In this document: in pieces, positions 1-11,459 of the stretch | How positions within the stretch are numbered: the first letter of the stretch is position 1 | Layout: each line of letters begins with the position of its first letter | Assembly: GCA_037903475.1 (NCBI GenBank) | Contig: JBAJFG010000362.1 | Span: 1-64,000 of the forward strand | Length of the DNA stretch: 64,000 nt | From: Ancylostoma caninum | Lineage: Eukaryota; Nematoda; Chromadorea; Rhabditida; Ancylostomatidae | Reading direction: 5' to 3' | Translations under genes and position numbers: made by a program | The notes under the pieces: generated by a model | The model's database searches: none | Told to the model about the DNA's origin: nothing | Seen by the model: only the letters and a program-made list of their open reading frames with translations

Positions 1-611
1 CCTCTTTTCCTCATTTGATCTCTATCCTAAGCGCAAAGCTGGTGATAACGTCTCCGTTTGGTAAACTCTCTTGATGTCGCTCGGACCGTAAAGATGGCGC
101 CTTAATCACCGCTGAGCTCTCTGCGTCCTGTAAGCAGGCAAGCTATGAAGTACTATCTCTCAAGCGTAGTGAATGAGTTGGCATCTCTCTGCTGGTAGTT
201 AGGTCGAAAATTATTGTTTTTCTAGGGAGTGTTTTAGGTTCACATCACTATTTTCTAGGGCGTAGTGATTTTGTAATTATTTGGACGCATAAGATCTGGC
301 AAAGGTACTAGTTGCAGAAAGCTACGAGGTGGTGAAGTTGAGGAAAGTTGTCCAAGGTCATCAAAATAGTCTCCGTGGCCGTATGTGTAAGGTAACCACT
401 CGTCCACTCGACTAGCATCTACTACACCTACCCATTCAAATTTTAGCTGAAAAGCAGACTATTTTTTTCGCCTCCGAGACCCCAAAATCTTTCTAATCCC
501 CATTGATTTTCTTTATCCTTACTTCAGAAACGAGAAAAACATAACTTTCAATGGTGAAAAGTCGTTCGTAACCATCGAGAACTCATTCAAAAAAGAACCC
601 TCTTATAGGTG

Positions 612-3600
612 ATGCTTCTCTGGCTTGTTCTCCTTGCTGCAACAAACGATGCAATAGCTGAAACGTATCAAATGCCACTTGTAAAAATCCGGTCGAAAAT
701 GGTCGAGATGCTACGAGCAGGATCATGGGCAACGCATATCAAGCAGATGAGGTCAAGGCAAATTATGGAAGCCCCTACCGAAAAGAGTCATTTCCACCAA
801 AATGTAAGTACAGTAGAAAAGCAGCTGAAAATCCATTAATTGCTTGAATGTCCACGGAACAACTGCATAAGATCACTTGTGAAGAAGAAATCATAGATCA
901 CCTCAAGTTTTTTCCATGGTTCTGCAGGCATTCTCAGGCATTCCATGAAAAATAGGTTATAAGATATATCTGACGATGTAGCTTCAAAACTAAGGAATTC
1001 TGTTAATTTCGTAGACTGGGTAGATTCTCTGATCTGCTCCTCTTGTTTGAGCAGCAAAGTTTTGTGAAAAGTGGTAAAAGTGATGCCCATATTGAGGGTT
1101 CAATTATTGTAAATTCGATTATCACGCCAGTTTACCTTACCAAATTATAATGAATACTCCAGCTTACTTATAACAGTAATAATAATTTTGGAGCCCTATA
1201 CTTTGCCGCTTATTCAATTCAAATATGAAACCTTTTCGCTCCCACCATAGTTTCAAACATATCACAGAAGGAGCGTCAGAGTGCTCAACTAACATGCATA
1301 CATATATAACATGAAGAGAACTTCTCCGGCCGTTGGAGTCGAAAGTAGTTGTCATACATACTTTTCGAAGCATTGCACGAATATTTCGAGTTGTCCATTC
1401 ATTAAATACACTGCGATAGAACTCAAATCCTTAAACAGCACTATTGCTTAGCCTTCCTGCAATTTCACGACATCAGTTCTCGAACAAAAATTTGGATTCA
1501 AAGAACTAATCCTTGAAAAGGGAGGATATGCCTAGATAGAGATTGCAAAATTATGAGAGAACAAGTGAGACTTCGCAGAGTTCAAGTATCAGAGTGAGCA
1601 CTTTTAAAAAATTCAAAAAAAAACTTCAAAAGAAAGTTCACACTTGACGACGCATTAAAAAATAGGCAAGGAAACCTACGCCATGAACCTAGAGGTCAAG
1701 GTCCCACGCCTTGCTAACTGTCATGTAGATAACCATATCTCCAGCTTCCTCGTTTTAAGATCAATGCTTACCACAACATGGAATACGTTGCCAATATTAC
1801 GATCGGCAGCCCGGAGCAGACTTTTACTGTGGGTACCAATGAATAAAAGGGTTTTCTAGAGTTTAACAGCAATCAACACGTGTTACCTTATAACCTAGGT
1901 GGTACTAGACACTGGGTCGCCGGACACTTGGGTCGTCGACTACACTTGTTCCGCTGATAAGCCACTGGTTTGTGACGATTCAATTTGTGACCAAGGAAGT
2001 ACGTTGCTATACATTCTAACAACGAATATTATTCGATTTTTTCCTTCATGGAAAAATATTTTCTCATAATTTGTTGGTTGAAGTGATATGCAAAATCTTC
2101 TGCCCTCATCAAGTATGCTGCGAGGATAAAAAGCCGAGAAAGAAGAACCCCTGCAGAGGAAAACACTACTTCGAGTCTGCGAAGTCGTCTAGTTACGTCC
2201 CAATGAATGGAACGTGGAGGATGGGAGTGAGTAGAATATTCTGGTCTAATGAGGCTTAACTGTCTCACCATCATCTCAATTCTGCGATGATGAAACATTT
2301 TGTCAGACTATTTGCAGTATCGTCCTCGAGGGACAGCACATGGCTTCTTTGGAAACGACACCCTGAGGTTTGGTGACAAAGGCACGGCACAGCTCGTAGT
2401 TCCAGCCACAAAGATTGGTTTTGCAAATAAAATCGATGAGTTTCTTGGTGAGGTAAGAGATTATTTCCTTAACGGGGAAGATAAACGTCCATAAAATTCT
2501 GTTCTGATTATAAAATGAGCAGTATTGATGAAGTTTGGACGTTAAAAGGCTGATTTGCCTACTGCAGAGGGATCACACGGGTATGAAAACCTGTGCTGTA
2601 ATGTCTAGGAATGAACACACATCAATTCCGTTTTTATTTATATTAGGGGTCGCGGGTGCTGTGAGCGAAATCAAGGTGGAAGGCATTACTGGGATAATAG
2701 ATAGCACATAGGTAGTAGTTTGATAATACAACTATGTACAATAAGTATGGGAGAAACACATGAATACTGTAAAAACCATCGAAAAAGAATGAAGACCTGA
2801 AGAATTTCCTTGCCGATTCCTTTCCTTGTTGCGGGACTCGCGCATAATAACGCTGGCGGTGGAGGCATATTTTCGTGGCGGGAGCCATTCCCCTGCCTGC
2901 AGGTTTGGCCTGCACATTTGACGGTGCTATGCAGATGTCATACACATTGGATGGGGTTCCTCAGAATAACCAGCCTTACCACTGGGTATAAACAACGAGA
3001 TGGTATTTGCTGCCTTGTTCGGATGTTTTGCTACATTGGTATTTCACGCTGATGAGGAAATGTGCTACTATCGACAAATTCATTCAAGGTGTATGTTATT
3101 TTGGTGGTCAGCATGTTGGCTGCCTTGCCAAATAATGGAGCTATTCGGATAATAACGTTATGGAAAATACGTGACATACAGTCCTTCTCAAAAAGATAGA
3201 CGGATTCCGTAACTGCAGAAACGCGATGGGACCTGAGCGATGGATGCGAAGAGAGCATGCTCAAAGTGAGAGAGTAGAGTAGGTCCCGCCGCGATTCTGT
3301 GGCCGCGACGATATGAAACCGCACGCGTAATTTTTGACAAGGTCTGTAATTGCTTCAGTTTCTTCGAGAGCCACAGTATATGCGCTCTCACACGCCCTGA
3401 GAGGAAGCGAACAAGTCAATAACTCGGTAAAAAATTCAATAAATCAATAACTCGATGTTTCCATGCATAATGGTTGTCATATATTCAGAGCGTGTTTCAA
3501 AATCCATGACATGTCCTTACCGTCCCCTGAGGAAGCATCAAAACAATTGCACATGCAAACACACCAACAAACAAACCTTCACTTATATACATATATGTAT

Positions 3601-6460
3601 ATATCAGTGGCGGACGCAGAAAGTGGGCGGGAGGGGGGAGGGGCGTGGGAAAAAGTGGGGTCTCCGCCGTTTTGGGGACCCAGACGTAAATTAAAATTAA
3701 TAACAATATTAATTATAATAATAAACAATAAATAAAAAATATATTAAAAATAATAATAAAAATAAACAATTAAAAATAAACTAACACAAGATTTTTATCT
3801 GTATTGTAAAGTAATTTCGAAAATTCGGCGACCCATTCTCGGGGGGGGGCCCCCCCCCCCCCGCCCCCCCCCCTGCGTCCGCCACTGATTTGTATATATA
3901 TATATATATATATATTCCTAGCTCAGGTGGGAGAAGAGTTTATTTAGCGTCTAGTCGATGGCGTCGTTGGGCTAGCGTTTTCCTCACTCTCCTACAATGA
4001 TGCTGTTTCACCCTTCGAACGAGCGTGGAAACTCGGATTGGTTGAACCTATATTCACATTCTATATGGAACGTGTTGGATGGGGTACGTATATTTATTTC
4101 TTTCATAATCGCGTTGAAGTTCATAAATCATATATGTAGTTTGATAACTGTGCAGCACGAACGCAGCCAAAACAGCGTGATGGTTGTAGTAGAAACCCTA
4201 GCAGCAACGGTTTCCAGTTGCTATCATCCTCCCCTCCATTGCTTTATTGCTATACACCATCCCTCAGCAATTGCTGCAAAAGGGACGAAAGCTTGAGAAG
4301 CAGTCAAGGGGAGGATAGCACCAACTGGGATCCGTTGCTGCTAAGGTTTCTACTCGAACCATTACGCAGTTTGGGTTGCGTTCGTGTTGCGCAGTTAGCA
4401 GAGCATCCGATTCTACCTCAACAACGGCAAAATGTGTCTGATATCAATGTTGTCGTCTGTTGAAGTGAGAGCAACTTCTAGATTTGTATCTTCCTTTGTT
4501 GAACGCACTTTTTAAGAGGCAGAGAATGTGTTCGGAGGAGTAGTCACATACGGCGGGCTGAACAAGCAGCATTGTGGAGATGTGATCGCCTATGAGCCAG
4601 CATCTGTAGCAACTTACTGGAAATTCAAGGTAATGGTTAGAATTAAATCAAACTGGTTTTGCTTCCACGTGCTTCATCGTTCATGCTGGATTTGCTGCGC
4701 GGTGGTAGACGTCGCGTGCTCTTGTTGTCTTCCTATTATTCACCCGCTTCGTATGGTTTATACTTGTAACGCTTCATAAACTTATTCCGAGCTCCCTTGC
4801 AATCCTCTTCTATTGCGGATCCCTGTACTATATTGGCATTTCATAGCAGAAAATTATACAACAAGGATGACCGCGTCTGTTCCAGCCAAAACCATTTTCC
4901 TAACATAAATACTCACTCATTTGATGTGAACTAGACAATAACAACAACATGTGAATATATTTGTAACTGTACTGAGTCTGCTTGGTGGTAACGGAAAATA
5001 TCAATTTATACTGTGAAAGCTTCCTTTTACTCTCTTTTTCTACTTATATACCGCAGCACACATTCAATTTTTTACTTTCAATTCAATTGAGGTGGTCAAC
5101 GTCACTGCGGGCGGCTACGTGTACCAATACTCCTCCGAAGCCATCTCCGACACCAGCTCATCGTTTTTCGGCGCTTCTTCATATAATGTAGAAGCAATTG
5201 CTTCCAAGCTGAATGCAACGGTGGGAACATTAGTTACTAAAGTACCTATCATGTGTTTTTTTTTGGCCATACGAAGCAGACGACCACTAAACTCGTAGAG
5301 CAACTGCGTAAGAACCAGTAGGTGTTTGAGCACCCAAAAATTTTATATTTTTATCGCCAAGTTTCTAAATTTTCCAGCAAGATGTCATTTATTTATGTAA
5401 TTTAACTCGCTACCCTCTAACGTAGTGAAGTCCTTGATTCTTTGTTCCTGCATCATCACAAATCACCCTCAATCATCACCTATCACCTAGCGCAGCAACA
5501 CACAAAATGTTCAAACATCCGAAATTGTGAAACATTGTCTTGACTGCAACACCCTATGAAGGATCTGGCTAATATCGAAAACGGTGCGACAAAAATGCAA
5601 AAATGAATGATCACAATTGTGCTTGGAGGAAAACACTAGGTAAGTTGGAACACATGGAGCCGTTGCTGAGGAATACTGTGAGGAATCGCTCCAACATTAA
5701 GATAGAAAGCTACTTTGCTAACAAATGTCACTTGATCATGGACGCTCTGAAAAGTTCGATATTAATCCAGAGAAAAATTTTTATGACACATGTCTTTTGA
5801 TTCTCTTGAAATTTTCGCGTTAATTTTTGATGGTATGCCTCCACGCTAATGGAAAGAAGGAAAAGTTCTGAAACATAGTGGGATTATTGCTAAACCAAGC
5901 GGAAAAGCGAGAAAATTTCGTATGAGCTTATGTTCGTCGGCTTTTTTGTGTCAATCCCCACTCTTCAAATATTTTATTTTCTCTATCTTTTGGATAAAAT
6001 GATCATTCGGTATTAAGGTAACTTCTTAATTAGCTCTCCAACGTGACTGACACCCCAAAATTTTTTCTACGTCCAACACGATCTCTGGGTTTTTCGGCAT
6101 CCGTCACTGTTTCACAACCACGAAATCCTAGACTCCCACAGCAAATCATTGAATGCCTAATACTCCAACAGATTTCTCTCAAAATATGTTTTTCAGTATA
6201 TGTCGGAACATGATCTCTACTACATCGACTGCAATGCCAACCCGTCCATCACACTGACAATTGGCAAGCATAAGTACACAATCGAGTCGAAGAACCTCAT
6301 CATTCGTGTCGACGAAAATACATGTATTTTGGCGATAAATGGATTTGGAGCGTTTTGGGGAGCCAACTGGGTGCTCGGCGCACCGTTTATAAGGCAGTTT
6401 TGTAACATTTATGATCTAGGTAATAAACGAATAGGATTTGCTAGATCTCTGCAAGTTTAG
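612..6460 (+). CDS. Secreted pepsin-family aspartic protease (copy 1), nine exons
   Basis: Family A1 aspartic peptidase, likely a secreted or gut-lumen protein-digesting enzyme by family. Exons by eye: 612-803, 1745-1828, 1899-1998, 2084-2226, 2318-2452, 3948-4083, 4523-4629, 5092-5220, 6197-6460. All phases agree and give 429 residues. Residues 1-17 are a signal peptide, followed by an A1-type propeptide (MPLVKIRSKMVEML). The first catalytic motif is VVLDTGSPDTW (Asp96). The second is ISDTSSSF (Asp319), where the usual DTG reads DTS. The C-terminal exon carries the family's LGAPFIRQFCNIYD and KRIGFA strings. Cysteine pairs lie in exons 3-4 and 7-9. The start is the ATG at 612, just after an AG that could be a spliced-leader acceptor. 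Exon borders are inferred; the family call is firm. Confidence 0.88.
2453..3947 (+). other. Intron 5 of protease copy 1, with MITE and conserved block
   Basis: This 1.5 kb intron (mirrored at 17310-18792) is the longest of the gene. It holds a block at about 2800-2985 conserved in all three copies that has an open frame on + reading CTFDGAMQMSYTLDGVPQ, and a MITE at 3605-3887. Exon 5 joins exon 6 cleanly without using the block, so I treat it as intron. Confidence 0.5.
3605..3887 (+). mobile_element. MITE with CAGTGGCGGACGCAG ends
   Basis: Inverted ends CAGTGGCGGACGCAG and CTGCGTCCGCCACTG enclose an AT-rich middle with runs of G and C. The third protease copy lacks it at the matching place (about 40770-40800), where only A/T-rich simple repeat is present. 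The ends resemble hAT-type MITEs. The target duplication cannot be read because the site is a TA microsatellite. Confidence 0.75.
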
Positions 6461-6930
6461 TTTTGTTTATGGTGGTTGAGTTCTTCATTATTGGTTTTTG
6501 AATTTTTCACCCTAATAAGATTGTATTGTCTCGAACTGTTTATTTTGTCGAAAATGAATAATTTTATTGTTTCCTGTAGTTTATTGTATCGAACAAGCGG
6601 TAAGTTAAACAGATTTAATCTGCACTTAGTCTAGAATTATAGAGGAAGGAAAGCGATTTGAGACGTTATCCCCCTATATAATAAAGCGCTAGCCCCCCTG
6701 TGTACCTTGAACGTGTGGCTATGTGTCAGGGCTGCTATTGGTCAAACTCGCCGCCGCGACCACGCCCAACACGTGACTGAAATAAGCAAGAGCAACAGTG
6801 GAAGCAGCCATGGATTTATGCATGGTCCCAGCGCGATTGCGCAATGGACTGCCTGCGGCACAGGGGAATAGCCGAGATTTCTGCATATCGGCCCCTAGAA
6901 AATCGGCAAAAAGTTTTTAGGTTGTTCTTT

Positions 6931-7650
6931 CGAGGAAAATAGTTGGACACCGGCTTGAAGAAGGTCGCAACTATTTTCCGGATTTTTTCTCCTCAAATTT
7001 TCTCGCTGCCAAGCGGGGAAAATTCCCTAGCATTTGAATTCTGGACCATTCTGCATGTGGGTTCCTCTGGAAAATCAGTTAAACATTTTTAGGCCGTTCT
7101 TTTGAGGAAAACAGTCGGAAACCGCCTTGAGGAAGGTCGCATCTATTTTCCGGATTTTTTCTCCTCAAATTTTCTCGCTGCCAAGCGGGGAAAATTCCCT
7201 AGCATTTGAATTCTGGACCATTCTGCATGTGGGTGCCTCTGGAAAATCAGTTAAACATTTTTAGGCCGTTCTTTTGAGGAAAACAGTCGGAAACCGACTT
7301 GAAGAAGGTCGCAACTATTTCGCGGATTTTTTTTCCTTCTCACAACCTCTCGCTGCCGGAAATAGTTGCGATCTTCTTCAAGCCGGTTTCCAACTATTTT
7401 CCTCGAAAGAACGGCCTGAAAACGTTTTACTGATTTTCCAGAGGCACCCACATGCAGAATGGTCCAGAATTCAAATGCTAGGGAATTTTCCCCGCTTGGC
7501 AGCGAGAAAATTTGAAGAGAAAAAATCCGAAAAATAGTTGCGACCTTCTTCAAGCCGATATCCAACTATTTTCCTCGAAAGAACAACCTAAAAACTTTTT
7601 GCCGATTTTCTAGGGACACCGATATGCGGAAATCTCGGCTATTCCCCTGT
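6931..7650. repeat. Direct and inverted 170-190-bp modules, left arm
   Basis: Two direct copies and one or more inverted copies of a module that runs from a conserved segment (AAAATCAGTTAAAC) through GGAAACCG..GAAGGTCGCA and CTCCTCAAATTTTCTCGCTG to TTGAATTCTGGACCATTCTG. Short open frames here (up to about 105 codons on both strands) are by-products of the repeat. Confidence 0.8.
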
Positions 7651-7659
7651 GCCGCAGGC

Positions 7660-9800
7660 AGTCCGCTAAAATGGTCGCAACTGCGGAGTTCTTCCCATAT
7701 CTCCGCTGTATCAAGTGGAAAAAATCCCCAGTTGCTCAATGCTATAATATTTATTTGTGTCGGTCATTCGGAAGAATCAGTAATATAAATTCTGCGCCGA
7801 CTCAAGGAAATAAGTGAAAAAGCTGGCTTGAAGGTTTTCGTAGTTATTTCCACCACCTTTTTTTCTTAATCTTCCTTCTCACATCCTCTTACACCTATAC
7901 AGACAAATCTTCCCCGCATTTGTTTTCCAAAAAAAGACTGCAAGCCGGCGCTTTTTTTTTTCAGGGTTTTTTCAAACTAACTTGACTTAAAAGAAGTGGC
8001 GCTCAGTTCCTTCTTGAACGGTGATGGATGACCAGGAATGGTCAAGGAACAGGGCTTATTGACGCTGGATTTCACTTCGTGGCGCATGTCTTTGTGCATT
8101 GATGGTCATTCGTGGTCTAATCAAAAGGATGACCGAGAATAGTGGTCAAATTCGAGCAGACCACGAAGCGGGTAGGGAATGTTGTGATAAAAGCCGACCT
8201 CACTTAAGAAGCCAATTGTGCTACAGTCATACCGATAATGTGTTCCTGTTATTCATGTCTTTTGACACATTCTAGGAAGATAAAGTTGCGCACACCACTG
8301 CATTGAACTCAAGCCCAATTACAGTGTTATGGCAAAAGTTATTGCACATCGTTAGCTCAATTATTTCTCCACCAGAAACCCATGCTTCCTCGCACTCCCT
8401 TCTGTGCCGAATAGAGGAAGGTTAATTGTAATTATGGGTTAAGACCGGGTTTTTGACGAGGCTTTCGCTTAAGGTAGTACGCCTTTGAACTCACTTTTAA
8501 AAAATGCGAGCCGACATATATCCCCCTATTGTGACAATATTTCCTGCTGAATCTTCTAACTGCTAAGTAGTGCCTTACCGCCTACATGATTGATTAAGCG
8601 CAGTGAGTGCTCCTTCCGAGTGTAGTTTCTATTCCCGGCGAAAACGTTATATGAGAAACCTGGACCAAAACGCCACAGAGCAATGGCTGAAATTCATGAA
8701 CAGCCTTAAGTATGGGCCAAGTTTAATTCTGCATGATCGCCCAGCTATCGTCAAGGTGAAGAAATATCTTATTCTACCCATAGCAGCATTTAAGAACAAT
8801 TTTTTCAGCTGATTTGCTCGGAAACTGCAGACTTAACCAGTGCATTTGACAGTGCCGAAAATTTGTACTAAAACGCGCTTAAATTTACTGGCTATAATGT
8901 AAATTTCCGAGGAGGCACTGTAACTAAAAAAATAGTTGACGTCCACACTACTGGATAGGATTGAGCACGCGGAAAAAATACATTCCAAGTGGAGGGAAAT
9001 AAGCTAGGAAACAGTGTATAGTAGCAAACGATGCACAGCAACTTAAGCAGCCCCCTCCCCTCTTCACCCTCCCGTACAACAACCGCACTTACCGTCCTTC
9101 AAGACTACAACAGATTTGAGGTGCCACGTTCACTGTTGTTCCTTTGAAGCGCAATTCAATCCCGCGTTGATTTTGTAAATTAATGCTCGACTGTGCACGC
9201 AGACACGTAATACCATGGTATTAAAAGGGTTTAAAGGCAGGGGTCCACCTCATTTTCGTAGTTCAGCTAACAGCAGATTCAGCATCTACTCGGCGCGATG
9301 GTTCCAATGGTATACATAAATTGTCTCAGAATGGTCTATAAACCCGTCTTCCAGGACGGGGTCTGTAACAGTTTGCCAACCCGAACTGACATGTGAAGCC
9401 GTTGATCTTATCGATTGGACACGCCAAGACTCGTTGACCGACGCGGCAGCCGTGGCAGGCAGCCAGCACAGCTTGGAGCGATCCGCCTCCGGTCCCCAAA
9501 TTTTTATCCAGTTCGAGCCTTTCAAAATGGGGATTTCGTCGCTTCTGTGCCTATTGATGTACATCCCAGGGATCAACATGATGAGAAGGTCTAGGATATG
9601 TTGGTAAATCCAACAGGCAGAACGAGGTGGCCCTCTGCCTTTAATGCACATCAAGTTCGGAAAGGAAGCTTGAAGAAGCTCAGTTACCCATATTCACTAT
9701 ACACCTTCGTTTCTTACATTGACCGACATGACAACAGTCTTTCTGTAATACTGTAATCGTGACAAGGGTTAACCTCCCAAGCGGTCAAGACTAATGCAAC
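7660..9800 (+). other. Anonymous inner-arm sequence, left
   Basis: No recognised gene. Two open frames are kept in the mirror copy with single residue changes: 8603-8812 on + (69 codons, His to Arg and Ala to Thr in the mirror) and 9286-9654 on - (122 codons, Ile to Met). Conservation between arms this similar is not evidence of coding. Confidence 0.4.
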
Positions 9801-9805
9801 TTCGC

Positions 9806-9870
9806 AGAAAATCACTGTCATCCGCGAAGCGCGGCGAAGCTGCGCTTCGTGAGGATGACAGTGATTTTCT
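9806..9870. repeat. Hairpin capping the central array, left
   Basis: Perfect 18-bp stem AGAAAATCACTGTCATCC / GGATGACAGTGATTTTCT around a 29-nt GC-rich loop that is itself able to fold. It lies immediately outside the first 90-bp unit. Confidence 0.85.
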
Positions 9871-11390
9871 TCGGGGTTTACTTGGCCCAAAAGTAACGTG
9901 GCAAACGGGTCCGAGACAAAGCGCCGCGAAGCGGCGCTTTGGCTCGGGATTAAATTCTTTGCAGGGTTTACTTGGCCCAAAAGTAACGTGGCAAACGGGT
10001 CCGAGACAAAGCGCCGCGAAGCGGCGCTTTGGCTCGGGATTAAATTCTTTGCAGGGTTTGCTTGGCCCAAAAGTAACGTGGCAAACGGGTCCGAGACAAA
10101 GCGCCGCGAAGCGGCGCTTTGGCTCGGGATTAAATTCTTTGCAGGGTTTACTTGGCCCAAAAGTAACGTGGCAAACGGGTCCGAGACAAAGCGCCGCGAA
10201 GCGGCGCACTCGGGATTAAATTCTTTGCAGGGTTTGCTTGGCCCAAAAGTAACGTGGCAAACGGGTCCGAGACAAAGCGCCGCGAAGCGGCGCTTTGGCT
10301 CGGGATTAAATTCTTTGCAGGGTTTACTTGGCCCAAAAGTAACGTGGCAAACGGGTCCGAGACAAAGCGCCGCGAAGCGGCGCTTTGGCTCGGGATTAAA
10401 TTCTTTGCAGGGTTTGCTTGGCCCAAAAGTAACGTGGCAAACGGGTCCGAGACAAAGCGCCGCGAAGCGGCGCTTTGGCTCGGGATTAAATTCTTTGCAG
10501 GGTTACTTGGCCCAAAAGTAACGTGGCAAACGGGTCCGAGACAAAGCGCCGCGAAGCGGCGCTTTGGCTCGGGATTAAATTCTTTGCAGGGTTCACTTGG
10601 CCCAAAAGTAACGTGGCACACGGGTCCGAGACAAAGCGCCGCGAAGCGGCGCTTTGGCTCGGGATTAAATTCTTTGCAGGGTTTACTTGGCCCAAAAGTA
10701 ACGTGGCACACGGGTCCGAGACAAAGCGCCGCGAAGCGGCGCTTTGGCTCGGGATTAAATTCTTTGCAGGGTTTACTTGGCCCAAAAGTAACGTGGCACA
10801 CGGGTCCGAGACAAAGCGCCGCGAAGCGGCGCTTTGGCTCGGGATTAAATTCTTTGCAGGGTGGCCCAAAAGTAACGTGGCAAACGGGTCCGAGACAAAG
10901 CGCCGCGAAGCGGCGCTTTGGCTCGGGATTAAATTCTTTGCAGGGTTTACTTGGCCCAAAAGTAACGTGGCAAACGGGTCCGAGACAAAGCGCCGCGAAG
11001 CGGCGCTTTGGCTCGGGATTAAATTCTTTGCAGGGTTTACTTGGCCCAAAAGTAACGTGGCAAACGGGTCCGAGACAAAGCAAAGTAAACCCTGCAAGGA
11101 ATTTAATCCCGAGCCAAAGCGCCGCTTCGCGGCGCTTTGTCTCGGACCCGTTTGCCACGTTACTTTTGGGCCAAGTAAACCCTGCAAAGAATTTAATCCC
11201 GAGCCAAAGCGCCGCTTCGCGGCGCTCCCGGCCGCAAACCCTGCAATTAATCCCTCTCGGACCCGTTTGCCACGTTACTTTTGGGCCAAGTAAACCCTGC
11301 AAAGAATTTAATCCCGAGCCAAAGCGCCGCTTCGCGGCGCTTTGTCTCGGACCCGTTTGCCACGTTACTTTTGGGCCAAGTAAACCCCGA
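9871..11390. repeat. Central array of 90-bp hairpin-forming units
   Basis: The repeat unit is 90 bp, containing CTTGGCCCAAAAGTAACG, a perfect hairpin AGCGCCGC-GAA-GCGGCGCT and GGGATTAAATTCTTTGCAG. About 14 units run in + orientation up to about 11081, where the orientation flips in mid-unit; about 3 follow in - orientation. Some units are shortened (near 10207, 10862 and 11226). Because 90 is a multiple of three and the unit lacks stops in several frames, open frames of up to 439 codons appear on both strands; they are not genes. Confidence 0.95.
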
Positions 11391-11455
11391 AGAAAATCAC
11401 TGTCATCCTCACGAAGCGCAGCTTCGCCGCGCTTCGCGGATGACAGTGATTTTCT
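11391..11455. repeat. Hairpin capping the central array, right
   Basis: Mirror of the hairpin at 9806-9870, with the same 18-bp stem, at the other end of the array. Confidence 0.85.
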
Positions 11456-11459
11456 GCGA

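Larger units (their letters stand above)
1..9870 (+). repeat. Left arm of giant inverted repeat
   Basis: Base 1 pairs with base 21244 and the match continues inward to the central array. Paired positions sum to 21245 up to about 3.6 kb, to 21257 from about 3.95 to 6.5 kb, and to 21261 from about 8.6 to 9.87 kb, so the arms differ by a few small indels, mainly in the poly-G and TA runs near 3840-3915. Every reading frame of the protease gene is identical in both arms, while the inner 3 kb shows scattered substitutions. The arm runs off the left edge of the window, so its true outer end is not visible. Confidence 0.95.

Noticed and set aside
3046..3110. Further CTGATGAG string as a third hammerhead
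   Set aside because: No GAAAC partner or stem strands at suitable distance.
9871..11390. CRISPR-like regular repeat array
   Set aside because: Units are contiguous with no unique spacers, and the genome is eukaryotic.
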